From the NCBI RefSeq assembly GCF_003344785.1, contig NZ_QPMK01000003.1:44877-108876 (forward strand): a stretch of DNA of 64,000 nt, in the 5' to 3' direction. The translations under genes were made by a program, and so were the position numbers. Positions 37,252 through 47,763 of this stretch are shown here, in pieces; the stretch's first letter is position 1; every line of letters begins with the position of its first letter. Under the pieces are notes generated by a model that worked only from the letters and a program-made list of their open reading frames with translations, was not told where the DNA came from and made no database searches. Origin of the DNA: Thalassococcus profundi (lineage in GTDB: Bacteria; Pseudomonadota; Alphaproteobacteria; Rhodobacterales; Rhodobacteraceae).

Positions 37252-37691
37252 CGTGCCAGCTTGCCCAGGGTCTGATGGCCCAGGTCTACCGCGCCGAAGC
37301 CCTTGGCCTCCTCGTATTCCCGCGTCGTGGCGAAGATCATGGTCAGCGTCACCCGCGTGCGGCCGCCCAATTCCTCGAAACGGGCGGTGGCGTCGGCGTG
37401 TTTCGGGCCGTTTTCGCCCCTGTGCAGGGTGTAGACGATGCCGTCCGAGAGGTTGAAGCGGGCGTATTTGTGGTGGTTGGGATAGACCGTGCCATCGGGT
37501 CCGATCATGTCGAAGACCCATTCGCCGCCGTCGCGCAGGTCGATCCGCATCGTGCGGCAGCTGAAGCCCTCGGGCCCCCACCAGCGGGGCAGGGCGTCCG
37601 GATCGGACCAGGCGGCCCAGACCTTGCGGACAGGCGCCGCGATCTCTCGGGTCAGGACCATGGTGCGGTTCGCTGCGTCCGTGTCAGTCAT
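37233..37691 (-). CDS. SRPBCC (AHSA1-like) domain protein
   Basis: A 152-aa single-domain START/AHSA1-type protein: [30 protein letters not shown] near the start is typical. It would bind a small hydrophobic ligand. It is coupled to the upstream ArsR-type regulator by an 8-base overlap, a frequent gene pair whose real substrate is unknown. Confidence 0.92.
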   Translation of the reverse strand: MTDTDAANRTMVLTREIAAPVRKVWAAWSDPDALPRWWGPEGFSCRTMRIDLRDGGEWVFDMIGPDGTVYPNHHKYARFNLSDGIVYTLHRGENGPKHADATARFEELGGRTRVTLTMIFATTREYEEAKGFGAVDLGHQTLGKLARHVGAD

Positions 37692-38022
37692 CCTCGAGGT
37701 CCTTCTTCAGAATGTGCGCTTCCATGCGGTCAAGCCGCGCGATCCAGATTGCTCGCTGCGCCTCCATCCAATCGCGCGCGGCGTCCATCGGGTCGGGCAC
37801 CGCGTGGCACAGGCGGGCGCGCCCGGCCTTTTCGGTCCGGACCAGTCCGCCCTCGGCCAGAACGGCGATGTGGCGCATGACCGTCGGCAGGGCCATGCCG
37901 GTGGGTTCCGCCAGTTCCGAGACGGTCGCGGGGCCGTGCGCCAGCCGCTCCACGATCCCGCGCCGGGTCGGGTCCGAGAGGGCGTGGAACAGGCGGTCGA
38001 GTCTGGGGTCATGTTTAGTCAT
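37684..38022 (-). CDS. ArsR-type winged-helix transcriptional regulator
   Basis: A 112-aa ArsR/SmtB-family repressor: LDRLFHALSDPTRRGIVERLAHGPATVSELAEP and the recognition helix MALPTVMRHIAVLAEGGLV. It has no obvious metal-binding cysteines, so the inducer is likely organic. It regulates itself and the SRPBCC gene. A palindrome covers its start codon and a good promoter places the transcript start on the ATG, which would make the mRNA leaderless. Confidence 0.92.
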   Translation of the reverse strand: MTKHDPRLDRLFHALSDPTRRGIVERLAHGPATVSELAEPTGMALPTVMRHIAVLAEGGLVRTEKAGRARLCHAVPDPMDAARDWMEAQRAIWIARLDRMEAHILKKDLEDD

Positions 38023-38079
38023 GTGACTAAGTAAAGACCTTGCAGCCGCTCTGTCAAGAATGTTGAGTCATTCGGCTAA
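38015..38079 (-). promoter_or_regulatory. ArsR promoter with palindromic operators
   Basis: On the minus strand TTGACA (38057-38052) is followed after 17 bases by TTACTT (38034-38029). The start should fall near 38022, the A of the ATG, and no ribosome site precedes it. TTAGTCA-TG-TGACTAA at 38015-38030 is a perfect 7-base palindrome spanning the start codon; a looser copy (TTGAGTCA-TTC-GGCTAA) is at 38063-38079. Probably autoregulatory operators. Confidence 0.6.
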
Positions 38080-38186
38080 GTTTTCGGAGGCATACGCCGG
38101 CGCGGACCCGAGGCCCTGGCCTGTGCGTCGTCGAGCCGGTCCGCCGGTGACAGTCTCCGCTTTCTCCGCTCCGATCCCGTCCCACC

Positions 38187-38242
38187 GATTTATCGAGGCG
38201 ATAAATCCGCCCAAGCCTGTTGCCTATCGGAAACCCGTTTCC
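38187..38242 (+). promoter_or_regulatory. Inverted repeats upstream of malate synthase
   Basis: GATTTATCG-AGG-CGATAAATC at 38187-38207 is a perfect 9-base inverted repeat; GGAAAC-CC-GTTTCC at 38229-38242 is a perfect 6-base one. Both lie 46 to 100 bases upstream of the malate synthase ATG, fitting operator sites for a glyoxylate/acetate regulator. The regulator is not identified here. Confidence 0.45.
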
Positions 38243-38288
38243 TAAGACTGTGCACGAATGCATACCGTGACGACGCGAAGGAGTCCCC

Positions 38289-40436
38289 ATGACCGACCGC
38301 ATCACCCGCTTTGACCTGCAGATCGATACGATCCTGCATGATTTCATCGAAACCTCTGCGCTTCCGGGCACCGGTGTCGAGTCTGACGCCTTCTGGAAGG
38401 GGCTTTCCGACCTGCTGCATGACTTCGGTCCGAAGAACGCGGCGCTTCTCCAGAACCGCGCCGACCTGCAGGCCAAGATCGATCAGTGGCACATCGCGCG
38501 TGCCAACCAGCCGCACGATCACAATGCCTACAAGGCGTTCCTCGAAGAAATCGGCTACCTTCTGCCAGAGGGCGAGGATTTCGAGATCGATACCGCCAAC
38601 ACCGACCCCGAGATCGCCACGGTGCCGGGACCGCAGCTGGTGGTGCCGATCACCAACGCCCGCTACGCGCTCAACGCCGCCAATGCCCGCTGGGGCAGCC
38701 TCTATGACGGGTTCTACGGCACCGATGCCATGGGCAGCCCGGCGCCAAAAGGCGGCTACGACAAGGGCCGCGGCGCACGCGTCGTGGCGCGGTCACGGGT
38801 GTTCCTTGACGAGGCCTTTCCGATCGACGGCGGCAGCCATGCGGATGCCCGACGCTACCACGTCCACCAGGGCCAGCTGCTGGTCGACGACACGCCGCTT
38901 GCCGATCCGTCGAAATTCGTCGGCTACACCGGCCACCCCCGTGCGCCGGAGAAGGTGGTACTGCGCAACAACGGATTGCACGTGGAGCTGGTCTTCGACC
39001 GCACCCACCGGATCGGCGCGCGCGACCAGTGCGGGCTGGCGGATGTGCAGCTTGAATCGGCGATCTCGGCGATCATGGACTGCGAGGATTCCGTCGCCTG
39101 CGTCGATGGCGAGGACAAGACGCTGGCCTATGCCAACTGGCTGGGGCTGATGAAGGGCGACCTCTCCGAGACCTTCGAGAAGGGCGGCGAGACGGTGACC
39201 CGCAAGCTCAACCCCGACCGCGTCTATACCGCGCCGGACGGGCAGGGCACCGTGACCGTGAAGGGCCGGGCGCTGATGCTGGTGCGCAACGTCGGCCACC
39301 TGATGACCAACCCCGCGATCCTCGACCGCGATGGCAACGAGACCTACGAGGGTCTGATGGACGCCATGGTCACGGCGCTCATTGCCAAGCACGACCTTGC
39401 CAAGGCTGACGGCCCGCGCAATTCGACCAAAGGCTCGGTCTACGTGGTCAAGCCCAAGATGCACGGCCCCGACGAGGTGGCCTTTGCGGACGAGACCTTC
39501 ACCTTCGTCGAAAAGGTGCTGGGCCTGCCGCAGAACACCGTGAAGCTCGGGATCATGGACGAGGAACGCCGCACCTCCGTGAACCTCAAGCAGTGCATCC
39601 GCGCCGCGAAGTCGCGCGTCGCCTTCATCAACACCGGTTTCCTCGACCGCACCGGGGACGAGATCCACACCTCGATGGAAGCCGGGCCGTTCAGCCGCAA
39701 GGACTTCATCAAGCGCAAGGCCTGGATCGGCGGCTACGAGAACCGCAATGTCGATATCGGTCTGGAATGCGGCCTGAGCGGCAAGGCGCAGATCGGCAAG
39801 GGCATGTGGGCCATGCCGGACCTGATGGCGGCGATGATCGAGCAGAAGATCGAACACCCGAAGGCCGGGGCGAACTGCGCCTGGGTGCCGTCGCCCACCG
39901 CCGCGACGCTGCATGCGCTGCATTACCACAAGGTCGACGTCTTCGCGGTGCAGGACAAGCTGCGCAAGGGCGGGCGACGGGCGCATGTTGACACGGTGCT
40001 GGACATCCCGCTGGCGGCGTTCAAGAAATGGGGCGAGGACCAGGTGCTGCGCGAGGTCGAGAACAACGCGCAAGGCATCCTGGGCTACGTGGTTCGCTGG
40101 ATCGACCAGGGCGTCGGCTGCTCCAAGGTGCCGGACATGAACGACGTGGGCCTGATGGAGGACCGCGCAACCTGCCGCATCTCGGCCCAGCACATCGCCA
40201 ACTGGCTGCATCACGGCGTCGTCAGCCGCGACCAGGTGATGGCCGCGCTCAAGCGCATGGCCGAGGTGGTGGACCAGCAGAACGCGGGCGACGCGGCCTA
40301 CCGGCCGATGGCGCCGGGCTATGACGGTATCGCCTTCCAGGCCGCCTGCGACCTGGTGTTCGACGGCCGCGAACAGCCCTCGGGCTACACCGAACCGGTG
40401 CTGCACAAGCGCCGGCTGGAACTCAAGGCGCAGTAA
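38289..40436 (+). CDS. glcB: Malate synthase G
   Basis: Condenses glyoxylate and acetyl-CoA to malate; used in glyoxylate bypass or glycolate use. The 715-aa length matches the G isoform. Sequence blocks [28 protein letters not shown] (catalytic acid), [14 protein letters not shown] and ANWLHHGVV are typical. Followed 11 bases later by a GlcG-like gene, as in glc loci. No glycolate oxidase gene is in the window. Confidence 0.97.
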   Translation: MTDRITRFDLQIDTILHDFIETSALPGTGVESDAFWKGLSDLLHDFGPKNAALLQNRADLQAKIDQWHIARANQPHDHNAYKAFLEEIGYLLPEGEDFEIDTANTDPEIATVPGPQLVVPITNARYALNAANARWGSLYDGFYGTDAMGSPAPKGGYDKGRGARVVARSRVFLDEAFPIDGGSHADARRYHVHQGQLLVDDTPLADPSKFVGYTGHPRAPEKVVLRNNGLHVELVFDRTHRIGARDQCGLADVQLESAISAIMDCEDSVACVDGEDKTLAYANWLGLMKGDLSETFEKGGETVTRKLNPDRVYTAPDGQGTVTVKGRALMLVRNVGHLMTNPAILDRDGNETYEGLMDAMVTALIAKHDLAKADGPRNSTKGSVYVVKPKMHGPDEVAFADETFTFVEKVLGLPQNTVKLGIMDEERRTSVNLKQCIRAAKSRVAFINTGFLDRTGDEIHTSMEAGPFSRKDFIKRKAWIGGYENRNVDIGLECGLSGKAQIGKGMWAMPDLMAAMIEQKIEHPKAGANCAWVPSPTAATLHALHYHKVDVFAVQDKLRKGGRRAHVDTVLDIPLAAFKKWGEDQVLREVENNAQGILGYVVRWIDQGVGCSKVPDMNDVGLMEDRATCRISAQHIANWLHHGVVSRDQVMAALKRMAEVVDQQNAGDAAYRPMAPGYDGIAFQAACDLVFDGREQPSGYTEPVLHKRRLELKAQ

Positions 40437-40447
40437 GGAGGCAGACC

Positions 40448-40876
40448 ATGGCGACGCTCACCCTCAGCCGCGCCCGCACGATCATCCGCAAGACGCTGGA
40501 GGCGGGCCGCGAACGCGACTTGCAGCCGCTGGCGGTGGTGGTGCTGGACGCGGGCGGCCATGTGGTCGCTTTCGAACGTTCCGACGGTGCCAGCGCCGGG
40601 CGTTTCGCCATCGCTCATGGCAAGGCCTACGGCGCGGTGATGATGGGCCTGCCCGGATCGGACCTGCAGGCGAGGGCGGCGGCGAACCCGGCCTTCATGG
40701 GCGCGCTCAACGGCGCCTTCGGCGGGGCGATCGTGCCGGTTCCGGGCGGCATCCTGGTGCGCGACGCCCGCGGCCGTCTGCTGGGGGCCGTGGGGGTGAC
40801 CGGCGACACCTCGGACAACGATGCGCAAGCCGGACAGGCAGGGATCGAGGCGGCGCGGCTGGTGGCGGAGATCTGA
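40448..40876 (+). CDS. GlcG/HbpS family protein
   Basis: A 142-aa protein of the haem-degrading/GlcG family. The motif VVVLDAGGHVVAFERSDGASAG and GGAIVPVPGGILVRDARG are characteristic. GlcG proteins are encoded beside malate synthase in E. coli glc operons, with unclear role. AAGGAGGCAGACC gives a strong ribosome site; clearly co-transcribed with glcB. The 256 bases to the next gene hold no convincing gene. Confidence 0.92.
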   Translation: MATLTLSRARTIIRKTLEAGRERDLQPLAVVVLDAGGHVVAFERSDGASAGRFAIAHGKAYGAVMMGLPGSDLQARAAANPAFMGALNGAFGGAIVPVPGGILVRDARGRLLGAVGVTGDTSDNDAQAGQAGIEAARLVAEI

Positions 40877-41132
40877 TCGCTGCCGCCCGGGCACCGGTGC
40901 GGAGGGCGTGAACCATGCCGTACCGTGTCGGCGCGGACCTGACACGGTTCCGCCGATTGCCCGGCCCTGTCGCTGACGTGGAGATGCGGTTTCGCGCCGG
41001 AGCGTCGGCCGTTCGAAGTGCCGGAAAAACGGGCAGTCCGATTGGCCGGGACCGCCCGCACCCCACGCGGCGTCTTTCCCCGAACCGCGTCATGGCCTAT
41101 GTAATGTGGCAGACAGAGCTCAAGAGACAGGC

Positions 41133-41909
41133 ATGACACGTCCTATCGTCGGCATCATCGGCAACCAGCACCTGATCAACGACCAGTATCCCGCCCATGC
41201 CGGCGGAACGATGAATTCCGAGGCGGTCGCTTCGGTCTCGGGCTGCATGCCGCTGCTGATCCCGGCCGATCCGCGCTTTGTCAGCGTGGCCGAATTGCTC
41301 GAGACCTGCGACGGCTTCCTGCTGACCGGCGGGCGGCCCAACGTCCACCCCGAGGAATACGGCGAAGAGGTCACCGCCGCGCATGGCGAATTCGACCGCG
41401 CCCGCGACGCCATCGCCCTGCCGCTGGTGCGCGCCTGCGTGGAGCGCGGCCAGCCCGTCTTCGGCATCTGCCGCGGGTTTCAGGAGGTCAACGTGGCCAT
41501 GGGTGGCACGCTCTACCCGGAAATCCGTGACCTGCCGGGGCGGATGAACCACCGGATGCCGCCGTACGGCACGCTGTCCGAGAAATTCGCCCTGCGCCAC
41601 ACCGTCCGCTTTTCCGAGGACGGCCCGTTCCGCGCCCTGCTGGGCGCCTCCGAGGTGATGACCAACACGCTGCACGGGCAAGGGATCAAGACGCCGGGGC
41701 GGCGCATCGTGATCGACGGCCACGCTCCCGACGGCACGCCCGAGGCGACCTATATCGAGGGCGCGCCGGGGTTCAGTCTCGCGGTCCAGTGGCACCCGGA
41801 ATGGGACGCCGCCAACGACCCGGTGTCGCGTCCTCTCTTCACCGCCTTTGGTGACGCGGTGCGCAACTGGGCCCGCGCCCGCGCGGTGCCGGGCCGCAAA
41901 TCCGCCTGA
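41133..41909 (+). CDS. Class I glutamine amidotransferase-like hydrolase (peptidase C26)
   Basis: A 258-aa protein of the PuuD-like gamma-glutamyl hydrolase family, which cleaves gamma-glutamyl-GABA or similar. The nucleophile Cys is in GICRGFQEVNVAMGG (about residue 113), and the catalytic His-Glu is in QWHPEWDA. The NxxTNTLHGQGIKTPGRR region also fits. Start set at the ATG at 41133 with AAGAGACAGGC before it. Converges on the RTX gene. Confidence 0.93.
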   Translation: MTRPIVGIIGNQHLINDQYPAHAGGTMNSEAVASVSGCMPLLIPADPRFVSVAELLETCDGFLLTGGRPNVHPEEYGEEVTAAHGEFDRARDAIALPLVRACVERGQPVFGICRGFQEVNVAMGGTLYPEIRDLPGRMNHRMPPYGTLSEKFALRHTVRFSEDGPFRALLGASEVMTNTLHGQGIKTPGRRIVIDGHAPDGTPEATYIEGAPGFSLAVQWHPEWDAANDPVSRPLFTAFGDAVRNWARARAVPGRKSA

Positions 41910-41970
41910 ACGCGCAGGCGGGCGCGGCCCAGACCGCTGAATTCGATCTCGAGACGGCAGCCCATGGCGC

Positions 41971-44900
41971 TCACGCCGCTCGCTGCACCGGTGCGTGCAT
42001 CTGCGCCATGAGCAGTCTGGCCTCGTGCGCCTTGAGGCAGAGCCGGGCGGCGTCGCCGTAGCTTCCGGGGGAGCTGCGCAGGGCAGGGAAGGCGGCGAAG
42101 AGGTCTTCGCGAGAGGCGTCGGAGAGGCTCGCGATGCCTTGGACACCGGCGTGGAAGCTCTCGGTCGCGGCGCCTTCGGCATAGATCACCTCGTGGCGGT
42201 CCAACATCAGGTGGATGTAGGTGACCTCGCCGCCCTCGACGCGGTTGACGCCGTGGCCGTCGACCAGGTGCTTGGCCGAAACCAGCACCTCGGAGGTGCC
42301 GAAGAGCAGTTCGGCGCAGTAGTCGGCAAAGAGGAACCGGTGCTGCGGCGAGACCAGCAGGTCGCGCTCGGCCCCCGCCAGCGCCGAGGCGGAAACCCGG
42401 ATCGGCGCCAGGTGGCCGGTGGCGGGCACGGTCTTGGACCCGACCCAGCGCAGCGGCTGCAAGCCGCTGTCGCGGGTGAAGATCAGCGCGCCGGGGCGCA
42501 GATCCTCGACCGGGACCATGCCCGCGGCGGTCAGGATACGCGTGCCCGGCGTGAAGCAGATGACGTTGTCGATGTTGGAGAAATTGACCACCGACCCGTC
42601 GAGCATGGTGACCGAGCCCGAGAACTCTCCGCCGCCCTGATCGTTCAGCACCAGCGTGGTGCGGTCGGCGAGGCCGTTAAGGTTCAGCGTGTCGCCGAGC
42701 GTCTGCGCGGTGGTGCCGCCGAGGATGGTGATCGGCGCGCTGCCGGGTTCGCCCAGATCGACGAGGTTGAAGACGTCGTCGCCGTCGCCGCCCGAGATCG
42801 TGTCGCCCTGGCCGAAGAAGATCGTGTCGTTGCCCGCGTCGCCGTAAAGTTCGTCGGCCCCGGCGCCGCCCGAAATGATGTCGTCGTCGGCACCGCCATA
42901 GATCGTGTCCGTGCCGGCGCCGCCGTCGATCGTGTCTCGCCCGGCGCCACCGAGCACCCCGTCGTTGCCGTCGCCGGCGAGGATCGAGTCGTCGCCGTCG
43001 TTGCCGCCGATGGTGTCGTTGCCGGTGCCGCCGAGGATCGTGTCGTTACCGGTCCCGCCATCGATGAAGTCCGCGCCGTCTCCGCCCTGGATGCTGTCGG
43101 CCCCGTCGCCGCCCTGCAGGGTGTCGTTGCCGGTGCCGCCGTCGAGCGTGTCGTTGCCGATCCCGCCGGTCAGGAGGTCGGTCCCGTCGCCGCCCAGCAG
43201 GCTGTCGTTGCCATCGCCGCCGTCGAGCGTGTCGTTGCCGATCCCGCCCGACAGCGTGTCGTTGCCGGTGCCGCCGCTCAGCGAATCGTTGCCGCCGTCG
43301 CCGCTCAGGCTGTCGGCCCCGGTGCCGCCCAGGATCGTGTCGTTGTCGTCGCCGCCGCTCAGGGTGTCGTCGCCGATGCCGCCGTCGATAAAATCCGCGC
43401 CAAGACCGCCGCTGACCACGTCGTTGCCGCTGCCGGCAGAGATCGAATCCGCGCCGTCGCCGCCGAGGATGCTGTCGTTGCCGTCGCCGCCCAGAATGGT
43501 GTCGTTGCCGGTGCCGCCGTCGATCGTGTCGTTGTCGGCGCCGCCATCGATATAGTCGTTGCCGCTGCCGCCGAGGATGCTGTCGGCCCCGGTCTCGCCA
43601 TAAAGCGAATCGTCGCCGCCCAGCCCGTCGATAGTGTCGTTGCCGGCGCCGCCGTAGATGACGTTGGTCCAGTCCGGGCCCTGCTGGTCGTAGCCGGTGA
43701 GGCTGTCGTTGAAGGCCGAGCCGATGATGCCGTCGATGCCGCCCTGGCTCACGTCGCCGGTGGCGTGGCCGCCGCTGAAGGTGTTGGTGGTCAGGTTGAC
43801 CGTGACGCCTGCGTCCGACGTGCCGTAAGAGACGAAATCCATCCCCTCGCCGGCGTTGAGCGTGTCGGCCCCGGCACCGCCTTCGAGCGTGTCGTTGCCG
43901 TCGCCGCCGACAAGGCTGTCGTTGCCGGTGCCGCCCGACAGGCTGTCCGCGCCAGCCTCGCCAAGCAGCGTGTCGTTGCCGGCCTGGCCGAACAGCGTGT
44001 CGTTGCCATCACCGCCCAGCAGGCTGTCGTTGCCGGTGGTCAGGGGGATCGCGTCGAAATAGACGTCCGTAACCCAGATGCCCTGGGTGCCGCCCTGAGC
44101 GTTGCCATAGGCGATCTCGATCCGGTCCACGGGACCCGCGATCTCGACAAGGACCGATCCACCGACGCTGTTGGGGTTGTCGGCGACGGCGTTGGCGGTG
44201 ACCGTGTTGCCCGAAACGGTGTCGCCGCCCGAGGGCGTCAGCCGCACCGACACCGGATTGCCGGCGGTGTCGAAGGCGCGGACCGTCACCACGTCGGTGT
44301 GGTTGCCGCTGCCCCAGTCCACGTCGTTGATCCGGAACCGGACGTTCTCCACCTCTTCGGCGACGCTGGCCCCGGCGCTGCGGGCAAAGGTCATGGTGGT
44401 CGTCGAGGTCGACCCGTCGCCGTTGCCGTAGAGGAAGAGCGACGAATTGGGGTCGTAGGCCTCTCCAGGCGCGACATACTGTGCGTCGGCGGTGTTGACC
44501 TGGTAGGTCGGGTTGTTGTTGCCGGTATTGGCGAAGCTGACCGAGACGTTGACGGTTCCGGTGTCCTGGGTGAAGCCGCCCGCGAGGTTGGTCCCGTTGC
44601 CGCCCTGGTCGGTCCAGTCCAGCGTTTCGGTGATCGGTCCCGGCGTGTAGGTCCCGAAATCCCCGTACAGCAGGTCGTTCCCGGTGCCGCCGCTGATCGT
44701 GTCGTTGCCCATCCCGCCGATGACGGTGTCGTTCCCGGCGCCGGCGTTGATGCTGTCGCTGCTGGCGTAGCTGGTGCCATCCACCGATTCGCCCTGTGCA
44801 TCGCTGTAGTTCAGGTCGATGGAATCGTTGCCCGAGGTGCCGTCCACCACGCCGTCGACGTAATCGGCGGAGTTGAAGGCAATGTCGCCCGCGGCGACGT

Positions 44901-45297
44901 TCGGGTTGCTGTTGTAGGCGTTCACCGTATAGGTACGCCCCGCGACCAGCGGCACTTCGGACAGGGTGTAGAATCCCGTCGCCGCACCGCTTTCGACTTC
45001 GAACTGGACGACTTCAAAGCGTTCGCCGGTCACGCTGTCGGTGACGGTCCAGACCATTTCCGCATCGACAGGGCTGCCGGTCGAGGTGCCGCTGGGCGTG
45101 GTGACGGTCGCGGTGGCGGTTTCGCCGCCGGCGCTGTCGTCATCGAGCGTGGTGCCCTGGATGCCGGTCTCGGGGTCGTTGATCGTCGCCGTGCCGCCGG
45201 TGGCCGCCGGACCCGACCAGACGAACGTGCTGCCCACGCCGGTCGACAGGATGCCGGCCGGATTCGTCAGGTAGAACGCGACGTTGTAGACTGCCAT
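41971..45297 (-). CDS. RTX repeat protein with C-terminal Hint domain
   Basis: A 1108-aa calcium-binding, probably type I-secreted protein. Layout: residues 1 to about 150 beta-rich; three RTX nonapeptides (about 190-215); a 200-residue beta-sandwich-like region; seven more RTX units (about 420-490); a further 31 units (about 550-840) of GGxGxD type; a C-terminal Hint domain (about 910-1108) starting [13 protein letters not shown] with SPQHRFLF as second block. The Hint domain points to autocatalytic cleavage or maturation. No N-terminal signal; secretion through an RTX-type system would be needed and is not encoded nearby. Start chosen at ATG 45297 rather than the GTG four codons upstream. 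Lone minus-strand gene between convergent and tandem neighbours. Confidence 0.93.
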   Translation of the reverse strand: MAVYNVAFYLTNPAGILSTGVGSTFVWSGPAATGGTATINDPETGIQGTTLDDDSAGGETATATVTTPSGTSTGSPVDAEMVWTVTDSVTGERFEVVQFEVESGAATGFYTLSEVPLVAGRTYTVNAYNSNPNVAAGDIAFNSADYVDGVVDGTSGNDSIDLNYSDAQGESVDGTSYASSDSINAGAGNDTVIGGMGNDTISGGTGNDLLYGDFGTYTPGPITETLDWTDQGGNGTNLAGGFTQDTGTVNVSVSFANTGNNNPTYQVNTADAQYVAPGEAYDPNSSLFLYGNGDGSTSTTTMTFARSAGASVAEEVENVRFRINDVDWGSGNHTDVVTVRAFDTAGNPVSVRLTPSGGDTVSGNTVTANAVADNPNSVGGSVLVEIAGPVDRIEIAYGNAQGGTQGIWVTDVYFDAIPLTTGNDSLLGGDGNDTLFGQAGNDTLLGEAGADSLSGGTGNDSLVGGDGNDTLEGGAGADTLNAGEGMDFVSYGTSDAGVTVNLTTNTFSGGHATGDVSQGGIDGIIGSAFNDSLTGYDQQGPDWTNVIYGGAGNDTIDGLGGDDSLYGETGADSILGGSGNDYIDGGADNDTIDGGTGNDTILGGDGNDSILGGDGADSISAGSGNDVVSGGLGADFIDGGIGDDTLSGGDDNDTILGGTGADSLSGDGGNDSLSGGTGNDTLSGGIGNDTLDGGDGNDSLLGGDGTDLLTGGIGNDTLDGGTGNDTLQGGDGADSIQGGDGADFIDGGTGNDTILGGTGNDTIGGNDGDDSILAGDGNDGVLGGAGRDTIDGGAGTDTIYGGADDDIISGGAGADELYGDAGNDTIFFGQGDTISGGDGDDVFNLVDLGEPGSAPITILGGTTAQTLGDTLNLNGLADRTTLVLNDQGGGEFSGSVTMLDGSVVNFSNIDNVICFTPGTRILTAAGMVPVEDLRPGALIFTRDSGLQPLRWVGSKTVPATGHLAPIRVSASALAGAERDLLVSPQHRFLFADYCAELLFGTSEVLVSAKHLVDGHGVNRVEGGEVTYIHLMLDRHEVIYAEGAATESFHAGVQGIASLSDASREDLFAAFPALRSSPGSYGDAARLCLKAHEARLLMAQMHAPVQRAA
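42790..43640 (-). repeat. 27-base tandem units coding the main RTX array
   Basis: Around 31 degenerate 27-base units (each nine codons, GGxGxDxxx) in a row. The unit is coding DNA of the RTX gene. A smaller block of seven sits near 43830-44040. The repetition also keeps other frames open, giving a long false ORF on the plus strand. Confidence 0.85.
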
Positions 45298-45519
45298 GAC
45301 CTGAGCCACCCTTGGTTCGGCGCGAGGAAAAACACGAAAATCAGCACTTTACGATTCGGGCGGCGTACCGAGTGACCGTCCGGTTTCCCTACGGGATACA
45401 AACCGCGGACGGCGAAAATTTGAGTAAATTGCGGTTAATTTGCGATGGGGCAGGTGAAGGCCCCCTGAAAACTTGACGTTTTCAGGAGAGATTGCGGCAG
45501 CCTGCCATAATTGATCAGG

Positions 45520-47760
45520 TCAGGTGATAAATTTGAATTGTTTCGCCAGCGGCAACGTTCGCGCCCGTTGGCCGGTCAGATCGAACACCGCGTTGGCCAG
45601 CGCGGGCGCAGCCGGGGGCGTGCCCGGCTCACCCACGCCGCCCAGCTTGCCGCCGCCCGCCAGCACGCGCACGGCGATCTCGGGCGTGTTGTGCATGCGC
45701 AGGGCATTGTAATCGGGGAAATTGCGCTGCTCCACCCGGCCTTCGGCAAAGGTGATCTCGCCCATGACCGCCGCCGAGAGGCCGTAGATCAGGCCGCCGG
45801 ACATCTGCGCCTCGATGTTGCCGGGATCGAGCGCCGTGCCCACGTCGCAGGCGATCCAGGCCCTGGCGATTCGGATCGCGCCGTCCTCGTCGGTCACTTC
45901 GATCACCTGCGCGACCGGCGTGCCGAAGGAATAGCACAGCGCCACGCCGCGGCCCGTGCCATCGGGCGTGTCGCCGGTCCAGCCCGACATCTCCTGCACG
46001 GAGCGCAGGCAGTCCCACGCGGGTTCGTATTCGTCGCGGGTGAGCGCCAGGCGGAACTCCAGCGGATCGGCGCCTGCCGCATGGGCCATCTCGTCGGCAA
46101 AGCTTTCGTGGAAAAAACCGTTGTAGGAATTGCCCACCGATCGCCAGAACCCGATCGGCACCGACAGATCTGCCAGATGCCCGCGCACGCGGTAGTTGGG
46201 GATGCCGTAGGGCTGGTTGAACAGCCCCTCCACATGCACCTTGTCCGGGCCCCCGGGCGCAAAGCCCACCCAGCGGTTCAGTGCCTGCTGCGACGTGGAC
46301 GGCGCCGACACCTGCGCGTCGAGCAGCACCGCCGTGCCGTCGCGCACCGCGCCCCGCATCCGTGCCATGGCCAGCGGGCGGTAGAAATCGTGGGTCATGT
46401 CCTCTTCGCGGCTCCAGGTGGTCTGCACCGGCACGCCGGGCAGCGCCATGGCGACGCGGGTCGCCAGAACCGAGAAATCGAGCTCGCCGCGCCGTCCGAA
46501 GCCACCGCCCATGTAAGGCGTGTGCACCGTCACCCTGTCGGCGCTCAACCCCGCCGCATCGGCGCAGGCCGCCTGCACGAAGGTCGGCGCCTGGTTGCCG
46601 GACCACAGCTCCAGCCCGTCGGCGGTGATGAGCGCGGTGGCGTTCATCGGCTCCATCGTGGCATGGGCGAGATAGGGCACCTCGTATTCGGCGGTGATCT
46701 CCTGCGCGCCCTCGGGCAGGGTGCCGGCATCGCCGTCGTCGCGCATGGTCGAATTGGGCGCGGCGTCGAACCCCGCGACCACCGCCGCGCGCAGGCCGTC
46801 CATGTCGGCGGGGTAGGTGGCGGGCTCCCAGTCGACTTCGATCGCCTCCAGTGCCTTCATGGCCAGCCAGGTGTTGTCTGCGATGACCGCAACCCCGGTG
46901 CCGAGGTCGACGACGCGCAACACGCCCGGCATCTTCTTCGCGTCGCGGGAGTCGTAGGAGCGCATCGCGCCACCCAGGTGCGGGTTCATCCGGAGGCTGG
47001 CGAATTTCATCCCCGGCAGGCGGATGTCGATGGCAAACTCCGCCGTCCCGGTGGCCTTGCCGACCATGTCCACCCGCGGCAGGGTCTGGCCCAGGTAGCG
47101 CCAGTCCGCCGGATCGCGCAGGATGACGTTGGGCGGGTCGATGCCCGCCGCGGCTTCGGCAAGCTCTGCATAGGGCAGGCGGGTGCCGTCCGCCGTGACC
47201 ACCGCACCGGCCTCGGTCGACAGGGTCGCGGCATCGACGCCCAGCCGCTCTGCCGCCGCCAGCTTCAGCGTCTCGCGCGCCGCGGCACCGGCGACGCGCA
47301 TCCGCTCGAACCCGTCCTTCATCGAGGTCGATCCGCCGGTCACCTGCAGGTCCAGCAGCTTGCCGACCCCGCCCAGCGTCTCTCCGAGCGCTTCCTGGAA
47401 TGCACTCGCATCATAGCCCTTGTTGGGCAGACCTTCCGCCAGCATCGCGTGGTTGTAATAGGCGGTGGCGGCGGGGCCGTGGATGACCCGGATCTCCTGC
47501 CAGTCGACATCGAGTTCCTCAGCGATCAGCGCCGCCCAGGTGGTGTGCACGCCCTGGCCCATCTCGGCCCGCGGCGCCACCAGCGTCACCCCCTCGGCGT
47601 CGATCACCACGAAGGGGCTGAGCGCGGTTTCCCCGTCGGCTGGGCGCAGCGGGTTCGGCGCCGGCTTGCGCACCGCCCAAACGCCGAAGGCCACGCCGCC
47701 CGCGACGGCCACGGCGCCCACGAGGAAGGTCCGGCGCGCGATCTTTCCGATACGGCTCAT
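45520..47760 (-). CDS. Molybdopterin-binding xanthine dehydrogenase-family large subunit (IorB-like)
   Basis: A 746-aa protein resembling isoquinoline 1-oxidoreductase beta subunit. It has a twin-arginine signal (MSRIGKIARRTFLVGAVAVAGG), so the folded enzyme with cofactor is exported. Motifs include GQGVHTTWAALIAEELDV, MGGGFGRRGELDF and the C-terminal GGKLGGVGEPGTPPAAPALANAVFDLTG, which positions the active-site Glu. It follows the iron-sulfur subunit by 3 bases and forms a two-gene hydroxylase. Actual substrate unknown. Confidence 0.92.
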   Translation of the reverse strand: MSRIGKIARRTFLVGAVAVAGGVAFGVWAVRKPAPNPLRPADGETALSPFVVIDAEGVTLVAPRAEMGQGVHTTWAALIAEELDVDWQEIRVIHGPAATAYYNHAMLAEGLPNKGYDASAFQEALGETLGGVGKLLDLQVTGGSTSMKDGFERMRVAGAAARETLKLAAAERLGVDAATLSTEAGAVVTADGTRLPYAELAEAAAGIDPPNVILRDPADWRYLGQTLPRVDMVGKATGTAEFAIDIRLPGMKFASLRMNPHLGGAMRSYDSRDAKKMPGVLRVVDLGTGVAVIADNTWLAMKALEAIEVDWEPATYPADMDGLRAAVVAGFDAAPNSTMRDDGDAGTLPEGAQEITAEYEVPYLAHATMEPMNATALITADGLELWSGNQAPTFVQAACADAAGLSADRVTVHTPYMGGGFGRRGELDFSVLATRVAMALPGVPVQTTWSREEDMTHDFYRPLAMARMRGAVRDGTAVLLDAQVSAPSTSQQALNRWVGFAPGGPDKVHVEGLFNQPYGIPNYRVRGHLADLSVPIGFWRSVGNSYNGFFHESFADEMAHAAGADPLEFRLALTRDEYEPAWDCLRSVQEMSGWTGDTPDGTGRGVALCYSFGTPVAQVIEVTDEDGAIRIARAWIACDVGTALDPGNIEAQMSGGLIYGLSAAVMGEITFAEGRVEQRNFPDYNALRMHNTPEIAVRVLAGGGKLGGVGEPGTPPAAPALANAVFDLTGQRARTLPLAKQFKFIT

Positions 47761-47763
47761 GGC

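Noticed and set aside
40915-41136. A 73-codon open frame after the GlcG-like gene
   Set aside because: Random Arg/Pro-rich composition, no ribosome site and overlap with the next gene's start.
42790-43640. CRISPR-like regular repeats
   Set aside because: Period is 27 bases with no spacers, and the repeats are codons of RTX nonapeptides.
41995-45375. A 1126-codon open frame on the plus strand opposite the RTX gene
   Set aside because: Its product is a monotonous Val/Ala/Arg/Asp sequence that mirrors the RTX repeats; the minus strand has clear RTX and Hint domains.
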